64,000 bases of DNA from Pseudohongiella sp. O18 (GTDB taxonomy: Bacteria; Pseudomonadota; Gammaproteobacteria; Pseudomonadales; Pseudohongiellaceae), in the NCBI RefSeq assembly GCF_021729085.1, contig NZ_JAJSAR010000001.1, positions 1,178,001-1,242,000 on the forward strand, in the 5' to 3' direction. The notes under the pieces were generated by a model, which saw only the letters and a list, made by a program, of their open reading frames with translations, ran no database searches and had not been told where the DNA came from. This document shows positions 46,087 to 55,464 of the stretch, one piece after another. The first letter of the stretch is position 1. Each line of letters begins with the position of its first letter. A program made the position numbers and the translations under genes.

Positions 46087-48981
46087 ATGAACAAGAACTA
46101 CAAACTCAGCCGTGCGATCAAATTCGCGATGCTGTCGGGTGTGTATGCTGTAGGCGCTGGAGTATTCTCCACAGCTCAGGCACAACAGGCCGAAGAGCAG
46201 ATCGAAGAGATCACCGTTACCGGTAGCCGTATTGTCCGTCGTGACTTTGAAGGCACCAGCCCGGTATTCACGCTGGATTCCAGCTCCATCCAGGACGCTG
46301 GTACACCACAGATCGAACAGGTTCTGAACGAGCTGCCACAGCTGGTTCCAACAATCACCACAACGTCCAACAACCCGTCTAACGGTGGTCAGGCACAAGT
46401 TGACCTGCGTGGTCTGGGCAGCAGCCGAACGCTGGTGCTGATGGATGGAATCCGACTGCAGCCTTCTAACGTCTCTGGCATCATCGACCTGAATACAGTG
46501 CCCTCTGGTCTGATTGAGAGCGTTGAGATCGTGACCGGTGGTGGTTCTGCGGTCTACGGTTCCGACGCTATTGCCGGCGTTGTGAACATCAAGCTGCGTC
46601 AGGATTTTGAAGGTGTGCAGGTTCAGTCCACTTACGCACAGACTGGCGAAAGTGATGGCACCACACAGACCATCAGCCTGACCATGGGCGGTAACTTCGA
46701 CGGTGGTCGAGGTAACGCGGTCATGTACATGAGCTACGACGATCGTGAAGCCGTATTCGCGGGTGATCGTGAATTCTCAGCGGTTGCGCTGGGGCCATCC
46801 CTGAACCCACTGGGTTCTGTGGCAATCCCTGATGGCTTCTTCGTCCCAGCTGGTGCGAACGCGCCGTCCCAAGCCGCTTACAACTCGGTTTTCGGCGCCG
46901 GCCGTGTGCCGAACACTGACTACATTGGTTTCAATACTGATGGCACGTTGTTCTCACGTACTGGCACGGTTAACTACAAGGGTGATACCAGTGATCCTGG
47001 CTTTAACCCGGCCAGCTACAGCTATAACTACTCGCCAGTGAACTACCTGCAGCTGCCCCTTGAGCGTCGCCAGGTTGCGGCCTTCGGCCACTATGAGCTG
47101 GCTGACAATGTCGAAGCCTATGCCAAGATGAGCTATACGACCTACAATGCGGCGCAGGAGCTGGCAGCGACACCAATCACCTCTGGTGTTGGTTCAACCA
47201 TGCCGGTCACCAACCCGTTCATCCCGCAGGATCTGCGTACCATTCTGGCATCACGCCCAAATCCGACTGCCCCCTTCACGTTGTTCAAACGTACTACGGA
47301 AGTTGGTGGACGTAATGGTGACAACAACTACGACGTATTGCAGATGATCTACGGTACCCGTGGTGACTTCCAGTTGAGCGATTACACCTGGAACTGGGAT
47401 ATCTGGGGCAGCTGGGGTCGTACACAGCGCACAGAGATCCAGACCGGCAACGTCTCGCGCTCTGCGCTGAACCGCGCCTATAACGCGACTGCAGCGAATC
47501 CGGATCCACTGGGCTGTGGCGGTTTGAATCCCTTCGGTCTGGGCCAGATCTCTGACGCCTGTGCCGCCGCTATCGCTGTTCAGGCACAGAACACCACTGT
47601 GCTGACCAACACCATGGCGGGTGCCACCATGACCGGTGGCGTGTTCGAGCTGCCAGCAGGTACCTTCCAGGTGGCACTGGGTGTGGAATACCGTGAAAAC
47701 GTTGCGGATTTCAAACCGGACCAGTTCCTGGCCAGCGGTGACGTAGTAGGCTTCAACGCCCAGCAGCCGACAACAGGCGCCATCGATGTGAAGGAATTCT
47801 TCGTTGAATTTGATGCTCCGCTGTTGAGCGGTGCGCCCATGGCTAACTACCTGGGTCTGAACGGTGCGGCGCGTCATTCTGACTACAACCTGGCCGGTGG
47901 CGTAGACACCTACTCACTGGGTCTGGACTACGAGCCGATTGATCAGTTGAAACTGCGTGGTTCTTACAACAAGGCGATTGCAGCACCTAATGTCAGTCAG
48001 CTGTTCCGTCCGCAGAACGAAGGCTTCCCGTCCTACACCGATCCATGCTGGAACGGCAGTGCCGAGCGTACTGGTCCAAACGCTTCGCAGGTCAACGCGC
48101 TGTGTGCGGCTCAGGGCGCCCCCGCCAACTTCCCGCAGGGTAACAGCCAGGTTCGTGCTCTGACCGGCGGTAACCCGGACCTCGCGCCGGAAGAAGCCGA
48201 TACCTACACATTGGGTTCCGTATGGACGCCTGATATTCAGGACGTGAATCTGCGTGTTGCAGTGGACTGGTTCCGCTACGAGATCACTGAGCGTATTGGC
48301 AGTGTTGGTGCGTCATCAATCGTGTCTCGCTGCTTTAATGCGCAGGACTCCAACCCAACGTTCAGCCCCAGCAATCAGTGGTGTTCGTTCTTCGAGCGCA
48401 GCACATCTGGTGTCGCTGAAAACGTTCGAGCAACTGACCAGAACCTGGGCAAGATGAACATCGACGGTATCGACCTGCAGGTGGATGGCGCGATGCAGTT
48501 TGGCCCTGGCGAAATCACCGCCAACCTGGCCTGGACTCACCTTCTGAAGTGGCAGCAGCAGGAAGACCCTTCAGCTCCGCTGACTGATCAGGAAGGAACG
48601 ATTGGTATCATCGTTGCTGAAACGCTGCCAGAGAACAAGGCACGTCTGTCGACTGGCTACGCGCTGGGTGACTATAGTGTTCAGTGGACCATGAACTTCA
48701 TTGAAGGCATGGATGTGGTTAACTCGGACGCCCCCCGTTCGCCTGTGGCCAACGGTATCGTACCAACCGTTGGTTCCTACACGTACCATCGTTTGACGGG
48801 TACCTGGAACCCCAGCAATGTGGAAGGTCTGAGTCTGACAGCAGGTATCAACAACCTGTTCGACAAGGCGCCACCGATCTATACATCTGACTCACGTGCT
48901 GGCATCCAGGCCAACACTGATCCGTCAGTGTACGACGTGCTGGGTCGTCGCTACTTTGTGACCGCTTCTTACCGCTTCTGA
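46087..48981 (+). CDS. TonB-dependent outer membrane receptor
   Basis: A 964-residue receptor: signal peptide (to about AQAQQ, residue 35), a TonB box-like stretch EEITVTG, plug domain (LRGLGSSRTLVLMDGIRL; GGGSAVYGSDAIAGVVNI) and a 22-strand-type barrel ending in the aromatic signature YFVTASYRF. It imports a large or scarce substrate, energised by TonB. Codon use is strongly biased to GGT, CGT and AAC, more than its neighbours, which suggests high expression. The sequence group resembles receptors near carbohydrate genes in marine bacteria, but no such genes are adjacent. A terminator follows. Confidence 0.93.
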   Translation: MNKNYKLSRAIKFAMLSGVYAVGAGVFSTAQAQQAEEQIEEITVTGSRIVRRDFEGTSPVFTLDSSSIQDAGTPQIEQVLNELPQLVPTITTTSNNPSNGGQAQVDLRGLGSSRTLVLMDGIRLQPSNVSGIIDLNTVPSGLIESVEIVTGGGSAVYGSDAIAGVVNIKLRQDFEGVQVQSTYAQTGESDGTTQTISLTMGGNFDGGRGNAVMYMSYDDREAVFAGDREFSAVALGPSLNPLGSVAIPDGFFVPAGANAPSQAAYNSVFGAGRVPNTDYIGFNTDGTLFSRTGTVNYKGDTSDPGFNPASYSYNYSPVNYLQLPLERRQVAAFGHYELADNVEAYAKMSYTTYNAAQELAATPITSGVGSTMPVTNPFIPQDLRTILASRPNPTAPFTLFKRTTEVGGRNGDNNYDVLQMIYGTRGDFQLSDYTWNWDIWGSWGRTQRTEIQTGNVSRSALNRAYNATAANPDPLGCGGLNPFGLGQISDACAAAIAVQAQNTTVLTNTMAGATMTGGVFELPAGTFQVALGVEYRENVADFKPDQFLASGDVVGFNAQQPTTGAIDVKEFFVEFDAPLLSGAPMANYLGLNGAARHSDYNLAGGVDTYSLGLDYEPIDQLKLRGSYNKAIAAPNVSQLFRPQNEGFPSYTDPCWNGSAERTGPNASQVNALCAAQGAPANFPQGNSQVRALTGGNPDLAPEEADTYTLGSVWTPDIQDVNLRVAVDWFRYEITERIGSVGASSIVSRCFNAQDSNPTFSPSNQWCSFFERSTSGVAENVRATDQNLGKMNIDGIDLQVDGAMQFGPGEITANLAWTHLLKWQQQEDPSAPLTDQEGTIGIIVAETLPENKARLSTGYALGDYSVQWTMNFIEGMDVVNSDAPRSPVANGIVPTVGSYTYHRLTGTWNPSNVEGLSLTAGINNLFDKAPPIYTSDSRAGIQANTDPSVYDVLGRRYFVTASYRF

Positions 48982-49020
48982 TACTTCAGATAAGGTAGAG
49001 CTGTTGTAAAGCAGCCCCAA

Positions 49021-49057
49021 AAACCACCGCCCGCTTCGTGCAGGCGGTGGTTTTTTT
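49021..49057 (+). terminator. Rho-independent terminator of the TonB receptor gene
   Basis: A perfect 11-base stem AAACCACCGCC/GGCGGTGGTTT (49021-49031, 49043-49053) with a TTCG-containing loop runs into seven Ts. It lies 40 bases past the receptor stop. Confidence 0.92.
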
Positions 49058-49140
49058 ATGCCTGATGACAGGCGTCGCGCACAAACGCTATTATCCAGCG
49101 AACAAGTGAGCGACCGATTGATGACATGATGGAGAGATTA

Positions 49141-49800
49141 ATGAACGCCAGCCAACTGGAAACCAGACCACTGTTTGCTTCGCCGGTCGCCACGCGTTCC
49201 CTGCACCAAGCTGAGGGTCTCAACCAGGAACTTGCGCAGCTGATTTTGCAACGTGAAGCCGAACCGTACCGCAATCCGAATCCGACCCACATCCCGCAGC
49301 GTGAAGTGTTCGAAAGCAACTTCGATATGTTTCGCTGGCCAGAGCCTTGCGTGCAGACCTTGCGTGGTTTCATGATGGAGTCCATTGCTCAGGTCGTGGC
49401 ACAGCTCAATGGTTATTCGGCGGAGCAGATGCGTCAGTTCAATATTCACAATCACACCTGGTTCCATGTCACCCGGTTTGGTGGCTCGTTCGTGGCGCAC
49501 AACCATCCAATGGCATCCTGGTCAGCCGTTTATTGTGTGACGCCCGGGGAAGAAGTGGCGGATAGAAGAGACAGTGGTGTGTTGCGTTTTCTTGATCACA
49601 GGCCTGGATCAAACATGTTTCTGGATCCGGCCAATGCCAGGCTGCAGGTTCCCTACAACTTTGGGCACTACTCCATGCGTCTGGCAGCAGGCCAGCTGGT
49701 GATTTTTCCTTCCTACCTGGTACATGAAGTGGCGCCGTTCCTTGGCAAGGATGTACGCATTACGGTTGCCAGCAACTGCTGGTTTACACAGCGCGCCTGA
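49141..49800 (+). CDS. Putative 2OG-Fe(II) oxygenase (TIGR02466 type)
   Basis: A 219-residue protein. I choose the ATG at 49141 (GGAGAG 5 bases before) over 49126. The core has WFHVTRFGGSFVAHNHPMASWS, quoted here as HNHPMASW for the first iron ligand, RFLDHRPG, and the C-terminal LVHEVAPF histidine with a downstream Arg (DVRITV) for 2-oxoglutarate. This family often sits beside TonB-dependent receptors and tryptophan halogenases in marine bacteria. The substrate is unknown. It follows the receptor after its own terminator. Confidence 0.8.
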   Translation: MNASQLETRPLFASPVATRSLHQAEGLNQELAQLILQREAEPYRNPNPTHIPQREVFESNFDMFRWPEPCVQTLRGFMMESIAQVVAQLNGYSAEQMRQFNIHNHTWFHVTRFGGSFVAHNHPMASWSAVYCVTPGEEVADRRDSGVLRFLDHRPGSNMFLDPANARLQVPYNFGHYSMRLAAGQLVIFPSYLVHEVAPFLGKDVRITVASNCWFTQRA

Positions 49801-50788
49801 AACGCAGTGCCCAGCCCAGAAGTTCGCCGGAACTTCTATGCAGCGGAGAATGCGACAGGTTTTCCAGACCTGATTGAGCAGCGGTCTGAATCAGCTTTGA
49901 AATCGCCTGCTCATCGTGAGCTGCGTCAATGTTGGCTTGAATTCGTGCTGAGTGCGCAGCCATCTCCTGTTCCAGTACTTGAAGTACATGCTCCGTGTTT
50001 GCTCGCCCGGCGCGAGGGATGGCGTTAAGAGTGGTCGCGAACTGAGTGCCAATATCGCGGGCAAAACCACAGTCAGGGTGCGTATGGCTAAAGTCGGTGA
50101 TGCTGCTCAGCTGACGCTGAATGCGCTGCATAATTTCTTTTGCGCTTGGATCGCTGGCAATAAGCGAAGGGTTGCTGATCAGCCCAGATTTATCAAAGTG
50201 CTGAATCAACGCCCGAGAATCACCAAACAGATTCAACTGTTGATAGAAATAGTCGAAGAAGGCCAGTTCGTTGCGACTGACCGCAACGATATTGGCGTCC
50301 GTGTGGTGCACAATAAAAGCTGCGATGCCACCTGGCACTAATACCCGGGCCACCTGGGCGAGTGACAGATCGACACGGGTATATTCGATGGCATACTGGC
50401 TTGTGACGAGGTTCACGCTGTTATCAGCATGATCGAGGTGCTCGCTTGACTGATTGCCTCTAAGTATCAGTGCGCACTGGCCCGAGTTTATTGGCGTTTC
50501 GGCGGACTGTATGTCAGCAGCGTCGATACCTTCAATCTGCCAGTTGAAGCTGCGACTCGCCGCAAAGTCTAGCGCCAGGCGGGCAATAGCGCCGTTGCCT
50601 GTGCCAATGTCCAGAACTCTGCCGTGCTCGTCGATCTCCGTGAAGGTGCTGTGCCAGAACTCCCTGATGCTGTCTTCGTAGTTACCCTGAAACGCTCCCG
50701 GGCAGGAGTGCAGGTGGCCTCTGCGCCAGTACTGGCTCCAGGCGGATTGTGAGGATGTTGCGGGTCTGCCATTGCTTGTATTATTCAC
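49784..50788 (-). CDS. SAM-dependent methyltransferase (class I)
   Basis: A 334-residue protein from the GTG at 50788; the longer open frame to 50995 would run through the divergent thioesterase start and adds 69 residues of no visible family. The SAM-binding motif I is VLDIGTGNGAIARLAL, with IEGIDAADIQ (motif II) and LSLAQVARVLVPGGIAAFIVHH (motif IV region, quoted in part as RVLVPGG). A long C-terminal helical part follows. The substrate is unknown. It converges on the oxygenase gene with 17 bases overlap. Confidence 0.7.
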   Translation of the reverse strand: MNNTSNGRPATSSQSAWSQYWRRGHLHSCPGAFQGNYEDSIREFWHSTFTEIDEHGRVLDIGTGNGAIARLALDFAASRSFNWQIEGIDAADIQSAETPINSGQCALILRGNQSSEHLDHADNSVNLVTSQYAIEYTRVDLSLAQVARVLVPGGIAAFIVHHTDANIVAVSRNELAFFDYFYQQLNLFGDSRALIQHFDKSGLISNPSLIASDPSAKEIMQRIQRQLSSITDFSHTHPDCGFARDIGTQFATTLNAIPRAGRANTEHVLQVLEQEMAAHSARIQANIDAAHDEQAISKLIQTAAQSGLENLSHSPLHRSSGELLGWALRFRRAV

Positions 50789-50881
50789 GGTCCGGTGCCA
50801 AGCTTTCTTCTTAATCAAACCGCCATCATAGCAGACCTTGCTGACAGTAGATGGCCGATAGCAACACGAATGGAAGGTATC

Positions 50882-51304
50882 ATGCCCAGCTCTCCAGGAT
50901 TTGAATGTCTCATGGCGGTGCGCGATTACGAATGTGATATGCAGGGTATCGTCAATAATGCCGTATACCAGCACTATCTCGAACATGCCCGGCATGAATT
51001 CCTCAAGACAGCCGATCTCGATTTTGCGCAGCTGACGGCGGAAGGGGTTATTGTGGTTGTTGCCAGAGCAGAAATTGACTACCTGCGCCCTTTACGCAGT
51101 GGAGACCAATTCATTGTGACTGTCAGTCCGTCACTCAGCGGGCGGGTGCGCATGGTATTTGATCAGCAGATTCGCCGCTCCGACTCTCAGGAACTGATGG
51201 TAAATGCTCGCATCATCACTACAGCAGTAAATGCGAGAGGGAGGCCGTGGATGCCGCCACAATTGCATCGATTACTCGAGGCTGTCCCGGCCAGCGTCAA
51301 GTAA
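50882..51304 (+). CDS. Hotdog-fold acyl-CoA thioesterase (4HBT/YbgC-like)
   Basis: A 140-residue protein from the ATG at 50882, which has GGAAGG at good spacing; the longer open frame from 50795 has no family support. The active-site stretch [18 protein letters not shown] contains the Asp of the 4HBT family (D in DMQGIV) and the following helix [10 protein letters not shown]. Such enzymes hydrolyse acyl-CoA or acyl-ACP; the chain length is not predictable. It converges on the sirtuin gene with 8 bases overlap. Confidence 0.85.
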   Translation: MPSSPGFECLMAVRDYECDMQGIVNNAVYQHYLEHARHEFLKTADLDFAQLTAEGVIVVVARAEIDYLRPLRSGDQFIVTVSPSLSGRVRMVFDQQIRRSDSQELMVNARIITTAVNARGRPWMPPQLHRLLEAVPASVK

Positions 51305-52031
51305 GCGGGTCAAGTTGCCGGATTACGCGATCCACAAAAGCAGGCACGATCTCGCTGGCCTGGCCGTAAATATGCTCATCAAAGTGCGAGTGAGTCGGGT
51401 CAAGGTTCAATTCTACCGTGTGGGCACCTGATGACTTGGCACTTTCGTAGAAGCCTGCTGCTGGATAAACATTGCCCGAAGTGCCAATTGACAAAAACAG
51501 GTCACACTCGTCAAGCGCGCGGGTAATACGTGGCATTTCCAGCGGCATTTCACCGAACCACACGACGTGTGGTCGCAGGTTGCCGGGAACCCGGCAGCAA
51601 CGGCATTCGTCGCCGACCTGCAGGTTGTCGCGATGTTCGAAAATCAGCCCACTCTCGGCGCAGCGGATCTTGAGCAGTTCACCATGCATGTGGACAAGCT
51701 CCCGGCTGCCAGCACGCTCATGCAGGTTGTCGATATTCTGCGTGACCAGCAGGAATTTGTGGTCCGGCCGCTGGCTCATCTCGTATTCCAGCCGTGCCAG
51801 TGCGGAGTGAGCAGGATTGGGTCTGATATGAGGCTGCTGCAGTTGGTGTCGCCGACCATTGTAAAACTGGTGGACGATCACGGGGTTGCTGGCAAAACCC
51901 TCAGGGGTTGCCACATCTTCGACGCGATGATTTTCCCAGAGGCCATCAGAGGCGCGGAACGTCTGGATACCGGATTCAGCAGATATACCAGCGCCTGTCA
52001 GCACCACGATGGATCGGTAAGGACTTGTCAC
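51297..52031 (-). CDS. cobB: NAD-dependent protein deacylase (sirtuin, CobB type)
   Basis: A 244-residue class III-type sirtuin. NAD motifs [30 protein letters not shown] and the catalytic His in HMHGEL are present. YNGR supplies the Tyr and Arg (YxxR) that bind succinyl or malonyl lysine. A zinc-binding CRCCR and CAES pair is visible. It removes acetyl or succinyl groups from lysines. Confidence 0.93.
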   Translation of the reverse strand: MTSPYRSIVVLTGAGISAESGIQTFRASDGLWENHRVEDVATPEGFASNPVIVHQFYNGRRHQLQQPHIRPNPAHSALARLEYEMSQRPDHKFLLVTQNIDNLHERAGSRELVHMHGELLKIRCAESGLIFEHRDNLQVGDECRCCRVPGNLRPHVVWFGEMPLEMPRITRALDECDLFLSIGTSGNVYPAAGFYESAKSSGAHTVELNLDPTHSHFDEHIYGQASEIVPAFVDRVIRQLDPLT

Positions 52032-52080
52032 AAATTACTCCTGCAGGTGTTGAGTCTTTATCAACAATCCGCCGCCCGCC

Positions 52081-52109
52081 ATGACGACAGTCTATCGTAA
52101 CGCTATAAT
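52081..52109 (+). promoter_or_regulatory. Candidate bcp promoter
   Basis: ATGACG (52081-52086), 17 bases, then a perfect TATAAT (52104-52109). It gives a leader of about 20 bases to bcp. The -35 matches 4 of 6 consensus bases. Confidence 0.6.
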
Positions 52110-52135
52110 GTATTGTTTTTAAAGGGAGCATGTCC

Positions 52136-52642
52136 ATGAGTACATCTGACACCAAGACAGCAAACAGCCCAGAATTGCCGCAGACAGGCAAGCAGGCGCC
52201 AGCCTTCAGACTGCTTGATCAGCGCGGGGAGCCAGTGTCGCTGGCTGAATTTAAGGGCAAAAAGAATGTAGTGCTGTATTTCTATCCAAAGGCCATGACG
52301 CCGGGCTGCACGGTTCAGGCGTGTGGACTGCGTGACAGCCAGAGTGAGCTTGAGTCGCTGGATACCGTCGTGCTGGGCGTGTCGCCTGACCCGGTTGCCC
52401 GCTTGCAGAAGTTCATCGACAAGGAAGAACTGAACTTCACCCTGCTGTCAGATGAAGATCATGCCATCGCCGAGAAATACGGTGCCTGGGGTCTGAAGAA
52501 GTTCATGGGCCGTGAGTATATGGGAATACTGCGACAGACATACATCATCGACAAGCAGGGTAAACTGCAGCACGTTATGGACAAAGTGAAAACAAAAACT
52601 CACCATGACGATGTCATTAGCTGGATAAAAGAGAATCTGTGA
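52136..52642 (+). CDS. bcp: Thioredoxin-dependent peroxiredoxin (BCP/PrxQ)
   Basis: A 168-residue PrxQ-type peroxidase reducing organic hydroperoxides with thioredoxin. The peroxidatic cysteine is in YPKAMTPGCTVQACGLRD, with the resolving Cys five residues on. I prefer the ATG at 52136 because GGGAG is only 1 base from the earlier ATG at 52130 and 7 from this one. It overlaps the next gene (GTGA). Confidence 0.92.
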   Translation: MSTSDTKTANSPELPQTGKQAPAFRLLDQRGEPVSLAEFKGKKNVVLYFYPKAMTPGCTVQACGLRDSQSELESLDTVVLGVSPDPVARLQKFIDKEELNFTLLSDEDHAIAEKYGAWGLKKFMGREYMGILRQTYIIDKQGKLQHVMDKVKTKTHHDDVISWIKENL

Positions 52643-53424
52643 GCAGCGTAGCACTTAACTTTAAAAAGTATGGTTCATGCGGCGAGCCGTTGATCATCAT
52701 TCATGGCCTGTTTGGCAGCCACAGCAACTGGGCCTGGCATTGCCGCAAGTTCGCCGAACATTACACCGTCTTCGCGCTCGACATGCGCAATCACGGTGCG
52801 TCACCTCATGTGCCATCCATGGATTACGCGGCGATGGCGGACGATGTCGTACGCTTCATGTCAGAACAGGAGCTGGATCACGCACATGTGCTGGGTCATT
52901 CCATGGGTGGCAAAGTGGCGATGCAGCTGGCGCTCAGCAATCCGTCGCTGGTCGATCGACTGATTGTCGCCGATGTGGCGCCCGTGCAGTATGGCGGAGA
53001 GCGAGGCGAACACGACGAAATATTTGAGGGACTGTGTGCTCTGCAACCCGAGTCGCTGGAGAGCAGAAATCAGGCAGACCAGCAGCTGGCAGAGTGGGTA
53101 GAGGATGAAATAGTCCGGCAGTTCCTGCTGTCAAATCTGGTGCGACGTGAGGCAGGTGGTTTTCAGTGGCGAATCAACTTGTCTGTGCTTAAAGAAAGCT
53201 ACCCGGCACTTAGAGACAGGCCGTCTGCAGAAGGACCTTTTGAGGGGCCTGTACTGTTTATTCGCGGTGATCTGTCTGACTACATCAAGCCCGAACACAA
53301 AGAGGCTATATTAAAGCTGTTTCCCAAGGCAACCGTAAAAACCATCATGCAGACCGGACACTGGCTGCATGCAGAGAAGCCGGAAACATTTCACCGATTG
53401 GCTGCGGATTTTCTGGGAGACTGA
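52639..53424 (+). CDS. Alpha/beta hydrolase (YbfF-type esterase)
   Basis: A 261-residue hydrolase with start GTG overlapping the bcp stop by 4 bases. The nucleophile elbow GHSMGGKVAM holds the catalytic Ser, HGLFGSHSNW is the oxyanion loop, and the C-terminal TGHWLHAEKP supplies the His. The sequence resembles E. coli YbfF, an acyl-CoA esterase. The physiological substrate is unknown. Confidence 0.88.
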   Translation: MSSVALNFKKYGSCGEPLIIIHGLFGSHSNWAWHCRKFAEHYTVFALDMRNHGASPHVPSMDYAAMADDVVRFMSEQELDHAHVLGHSMGGKVAMQLALSNPSLVDRLIVADVAPVQYGGERGEHDEIFEGLCALQPESLESRNQADQQLAEWVEDEIVRQFLLSNLVRREAGGFQWRINLSVLKESYPALRDRPSAEGPFEGPVLFIRGDLSDYIKPEHKEAILKLFPKATVKTIMQTGHWLHAEKPETFHRLAADFLGD

Positions 53425-53427
53425 GTC

Positions 53428-54171
53428 ATGACCCTGTTGAGCGTCAATGTAAACAAGATTGCGCTGCTGCGAAACTCGCGTGGTACCAACTACCCGGATC
53501 TGTTGGCTTTTGTTGAAAAAATTCTTGATGCAGGTGTTAAGGGCATTACCGTACATCCGCGACCCGATGAGAGACACATCACGCGGCAGGATGCCCACGA
53601 CATCGCCGGGTTCTTAAAGGATCGCCCGGATGTGGAGTTCAACATAGAAGGCTATCCGTCCGATGGTTTCATGCGGCTGATTGAAACCATCAGACCGGCC
53701 CAGTGCACATTGGTGCCCGACGAGCCAGGGCAGCTGACCTCTGACCACGGCTGGGATGTACGAGCCAGCAAGGGGCTGCTGACTGATGTACTGCCCACAC
53801 TGCGGGAATGGGGCGTGCGCAGCAGCCTGTTCCTGGACCCTGTCCCCGCGCTTGTCGAGGATGTCCGCGCTGTCGGGGCCGATCGCATTGAGCTTTACAC
53901 CGAACATTATGCCCGCGTCTTTGCGAAAGGTGATAATCAACGTCTGCAGCAGACGCTGGAAATTTATCACCAGACAGCGCGTGCCGCTGTTGAGGCTGGA
54001 ATAGGTGTCAATGCCGGCCACGATCTGAACCTGCAGAATCTGGCAGCTCTGCTTGCAGGTGGTCTTATTCACGAAGTGTCTATTGGTCATGCCTTGATTG
54101 TGGAGTCGCTGGAGCTGGGAATGGCCGAGGTCCTTGCGCGTTACCTGACCATCACCCGCAATGCTGTCTAA
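53428..54171 (+). CDS. pdxJ: Pyridoxine 5'-phosphate synthase
   Basis: A 247-residue TIM-barrel enzyme closing the pyridoxine ring from DXP and aminoacetone phosphate. Motifs: NVNKIALLRNSRGTNYPD, GITVHPRPDERHI, RIELYTEHYA, GVNAGHDLNLQNL and VSIGHALIVESLELG. It lies 3 bases after the esterase gene, and the MFS gene overlaps its end by 11 bases. pdxH is also in this window. Confidence 0.97.
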   Translation: MTLLSVNVNKIALLRNSRGTNYPDLLAFVEKILDAGVKGITVHPRPDERHITRQDAHDIAGFLKDRPDVEFNIEGYPSDGFMRLIETIRPAQCTLVPDEPGQLTSDHGWDVRASKGLLTDVLPTLREWGVRSSLFLDPVPALVEDVRAVGADRIELYTEHYARVFAKGDNQRLQQTLEIYHQTARAAVEAGIGVNAGHDLNLQNLAALLAGGLIHEVSIGHALIVESLELGMAEVLARYLTITRNAV

Positions 54172-55453
54172 GCGGCCTGTCTACTATGGCTACTGGATAA
54201 TTCTGGCGGCCTTTGTTACCCAGTTTGTTGCCATTGGCATGCAGAACTACATCATCGGCCCATTCACGGTGCCGATGATTGATGAATTTGGCTGGTCGCG
54301 TGCCGAATTTACCTCTGCGCGCTCGATAGGTCAGATGGTTGCCGCGTTTACCGGATTTTTTATAGGTGCCGGTGTCGACCGCTGGGGTGGCCGGCCTTTC
54401 ATCCTGACGGGTCTGGTTGTGCTGTCGGTGTCACTGTTTGCGCTGGGCAGTGTGCAGTCGCTGGGTCAGTGGATTGTCATCAATGGTGTGGCGCTGACAG
54501 TCGGCTCGGCGATGATCGGTAACCTGGTCGTCAACGTCACGCTGGGCAAATGGTTTGTTACTCAGCGCGGGCGTGCAGTAGCACTGGCGGCGATGGGCAT
54601 TTCACTCAGCGGCGTATTACTGCCGCCGATCACGACTACCCTGGTGGATACCCTGGGCTGGCGTGAGGCCTGGCATGTGCTTGGTATCGCTGCGGCGATC
54701 CTGATATTTCCTGCGGCGCTGGTCATCAGGCGCAGTCCCGAAGACTACGGCATGAATCCCGATGGCCACACTGCCGAGCAGATGGCCACCGAACTGGGCG
54801 ACAAAGCCAGACTGGATTACGCCAGCTCCATGACAAGGCGTCAGGCCATGCGCACCGGGCGCTTTTACACCCTGGTCGTCGCCTTTGGCCTGTTCCAGAT
54901 TTCCATTACAGTGATGCTGCTGCAGACCGTGCCTTTCATGACGGATGCCGGATATTCACGCATCGTAGCCGCCTCAATGATTTCTCTGACATCCATACCT
55001 GCATTCATCAGTAAACCCTTCTGGGGCATTCTGATTGATCGCTACAGCGCAAGACCACTGGCGGCAATTGGTGCGGGCATTACCGGCTTCTCGTTGATCA
55101 TCATTGTGCTGGCGGTGCAGGTGAAAAACGACATGCTGGTTTACTGCGCGTTTTTGCTGATGGGGGTCGGCTGGGGAGGCCTGGTGCCGCTGCAGGAGGT
55201 CATCTGGGCAACCTTTTTCGGGCGGCGTTATCTGGGTTCGGTGCGCGCCACTGCCATGCCTTTCACGTTTGCGCTGACAGCACTGGGTCCAGTGATGGCG
55301 GCCGGCTACTACGATCGCGCGGGCAACTACGACAATGCTTTTCTGGCCATGGCGGTGTGCAACCTTATAGCCGCAGTGGTCCTGATGGTGATTTCCGACA
55401 AGCGCCCGCTGTATGTGCAGCCTACTGTCGATGACTCAGCTAACAGGCCTTAG
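54161..55453 (+). CDS. Major facilitator superfamily transporter
   Basis: A 430-residue protein with 12 predicted membrane helices and the MFS loop GVDRWGGRPFILTG between helices 2 and 3. The N-terminus YYGYWIILAAFVTQF resembles the monocarboxylate/oxalate-formate type. The substrate is unknown. The ATG lies inside the end of pdxJ (11-base overlap), so it depends on pdxJ translation. Confidence 0.88.
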   Translation: MLSKRPVYYGYWIILAAFVTQFVAIGMQNYIIGPFTVPMIDEFGWSRAEFTSARSIGQMVAAFTGFFIGAGVDRWGGRPFILTGLVVLSVSLFALGSVQSLGQWIVINGVALTVGSAMIGNLVVNVTLGKWFVTQRGRAVALAAMGISLSGVLLPPITTTLVDTLGWREAWHVLGIAAAILIFPAALVIRRSPEDYGMNPDGHTAEQMATELGDKARLDYASSMTRRQAMRTGRFYTLVVAFGLFQISITVMLLQTVPFMTDAGYSRIVAASMISLTSIPAFISKPFWGILIDRYSARPLAAIGAGITGFSLIIIVLAVQVKNDMLVYCAFLLMGVGWGGLVPLQEVIWATFFGRRYLGSVRATAMPFTFALTALGPVMAAGYYDRAGNYDNAFLAMAVCNLIAAVVLMVISDKRPLYVQPTVDDSANRP

Positions 55454-55464
55454 TTTCGGTTGCG

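Noticed and set aside
50789-50995. Longer start for the methyltransferase
   Set aside because: It would cross the start of the divergent thioesterase and adds no conserved sequence.
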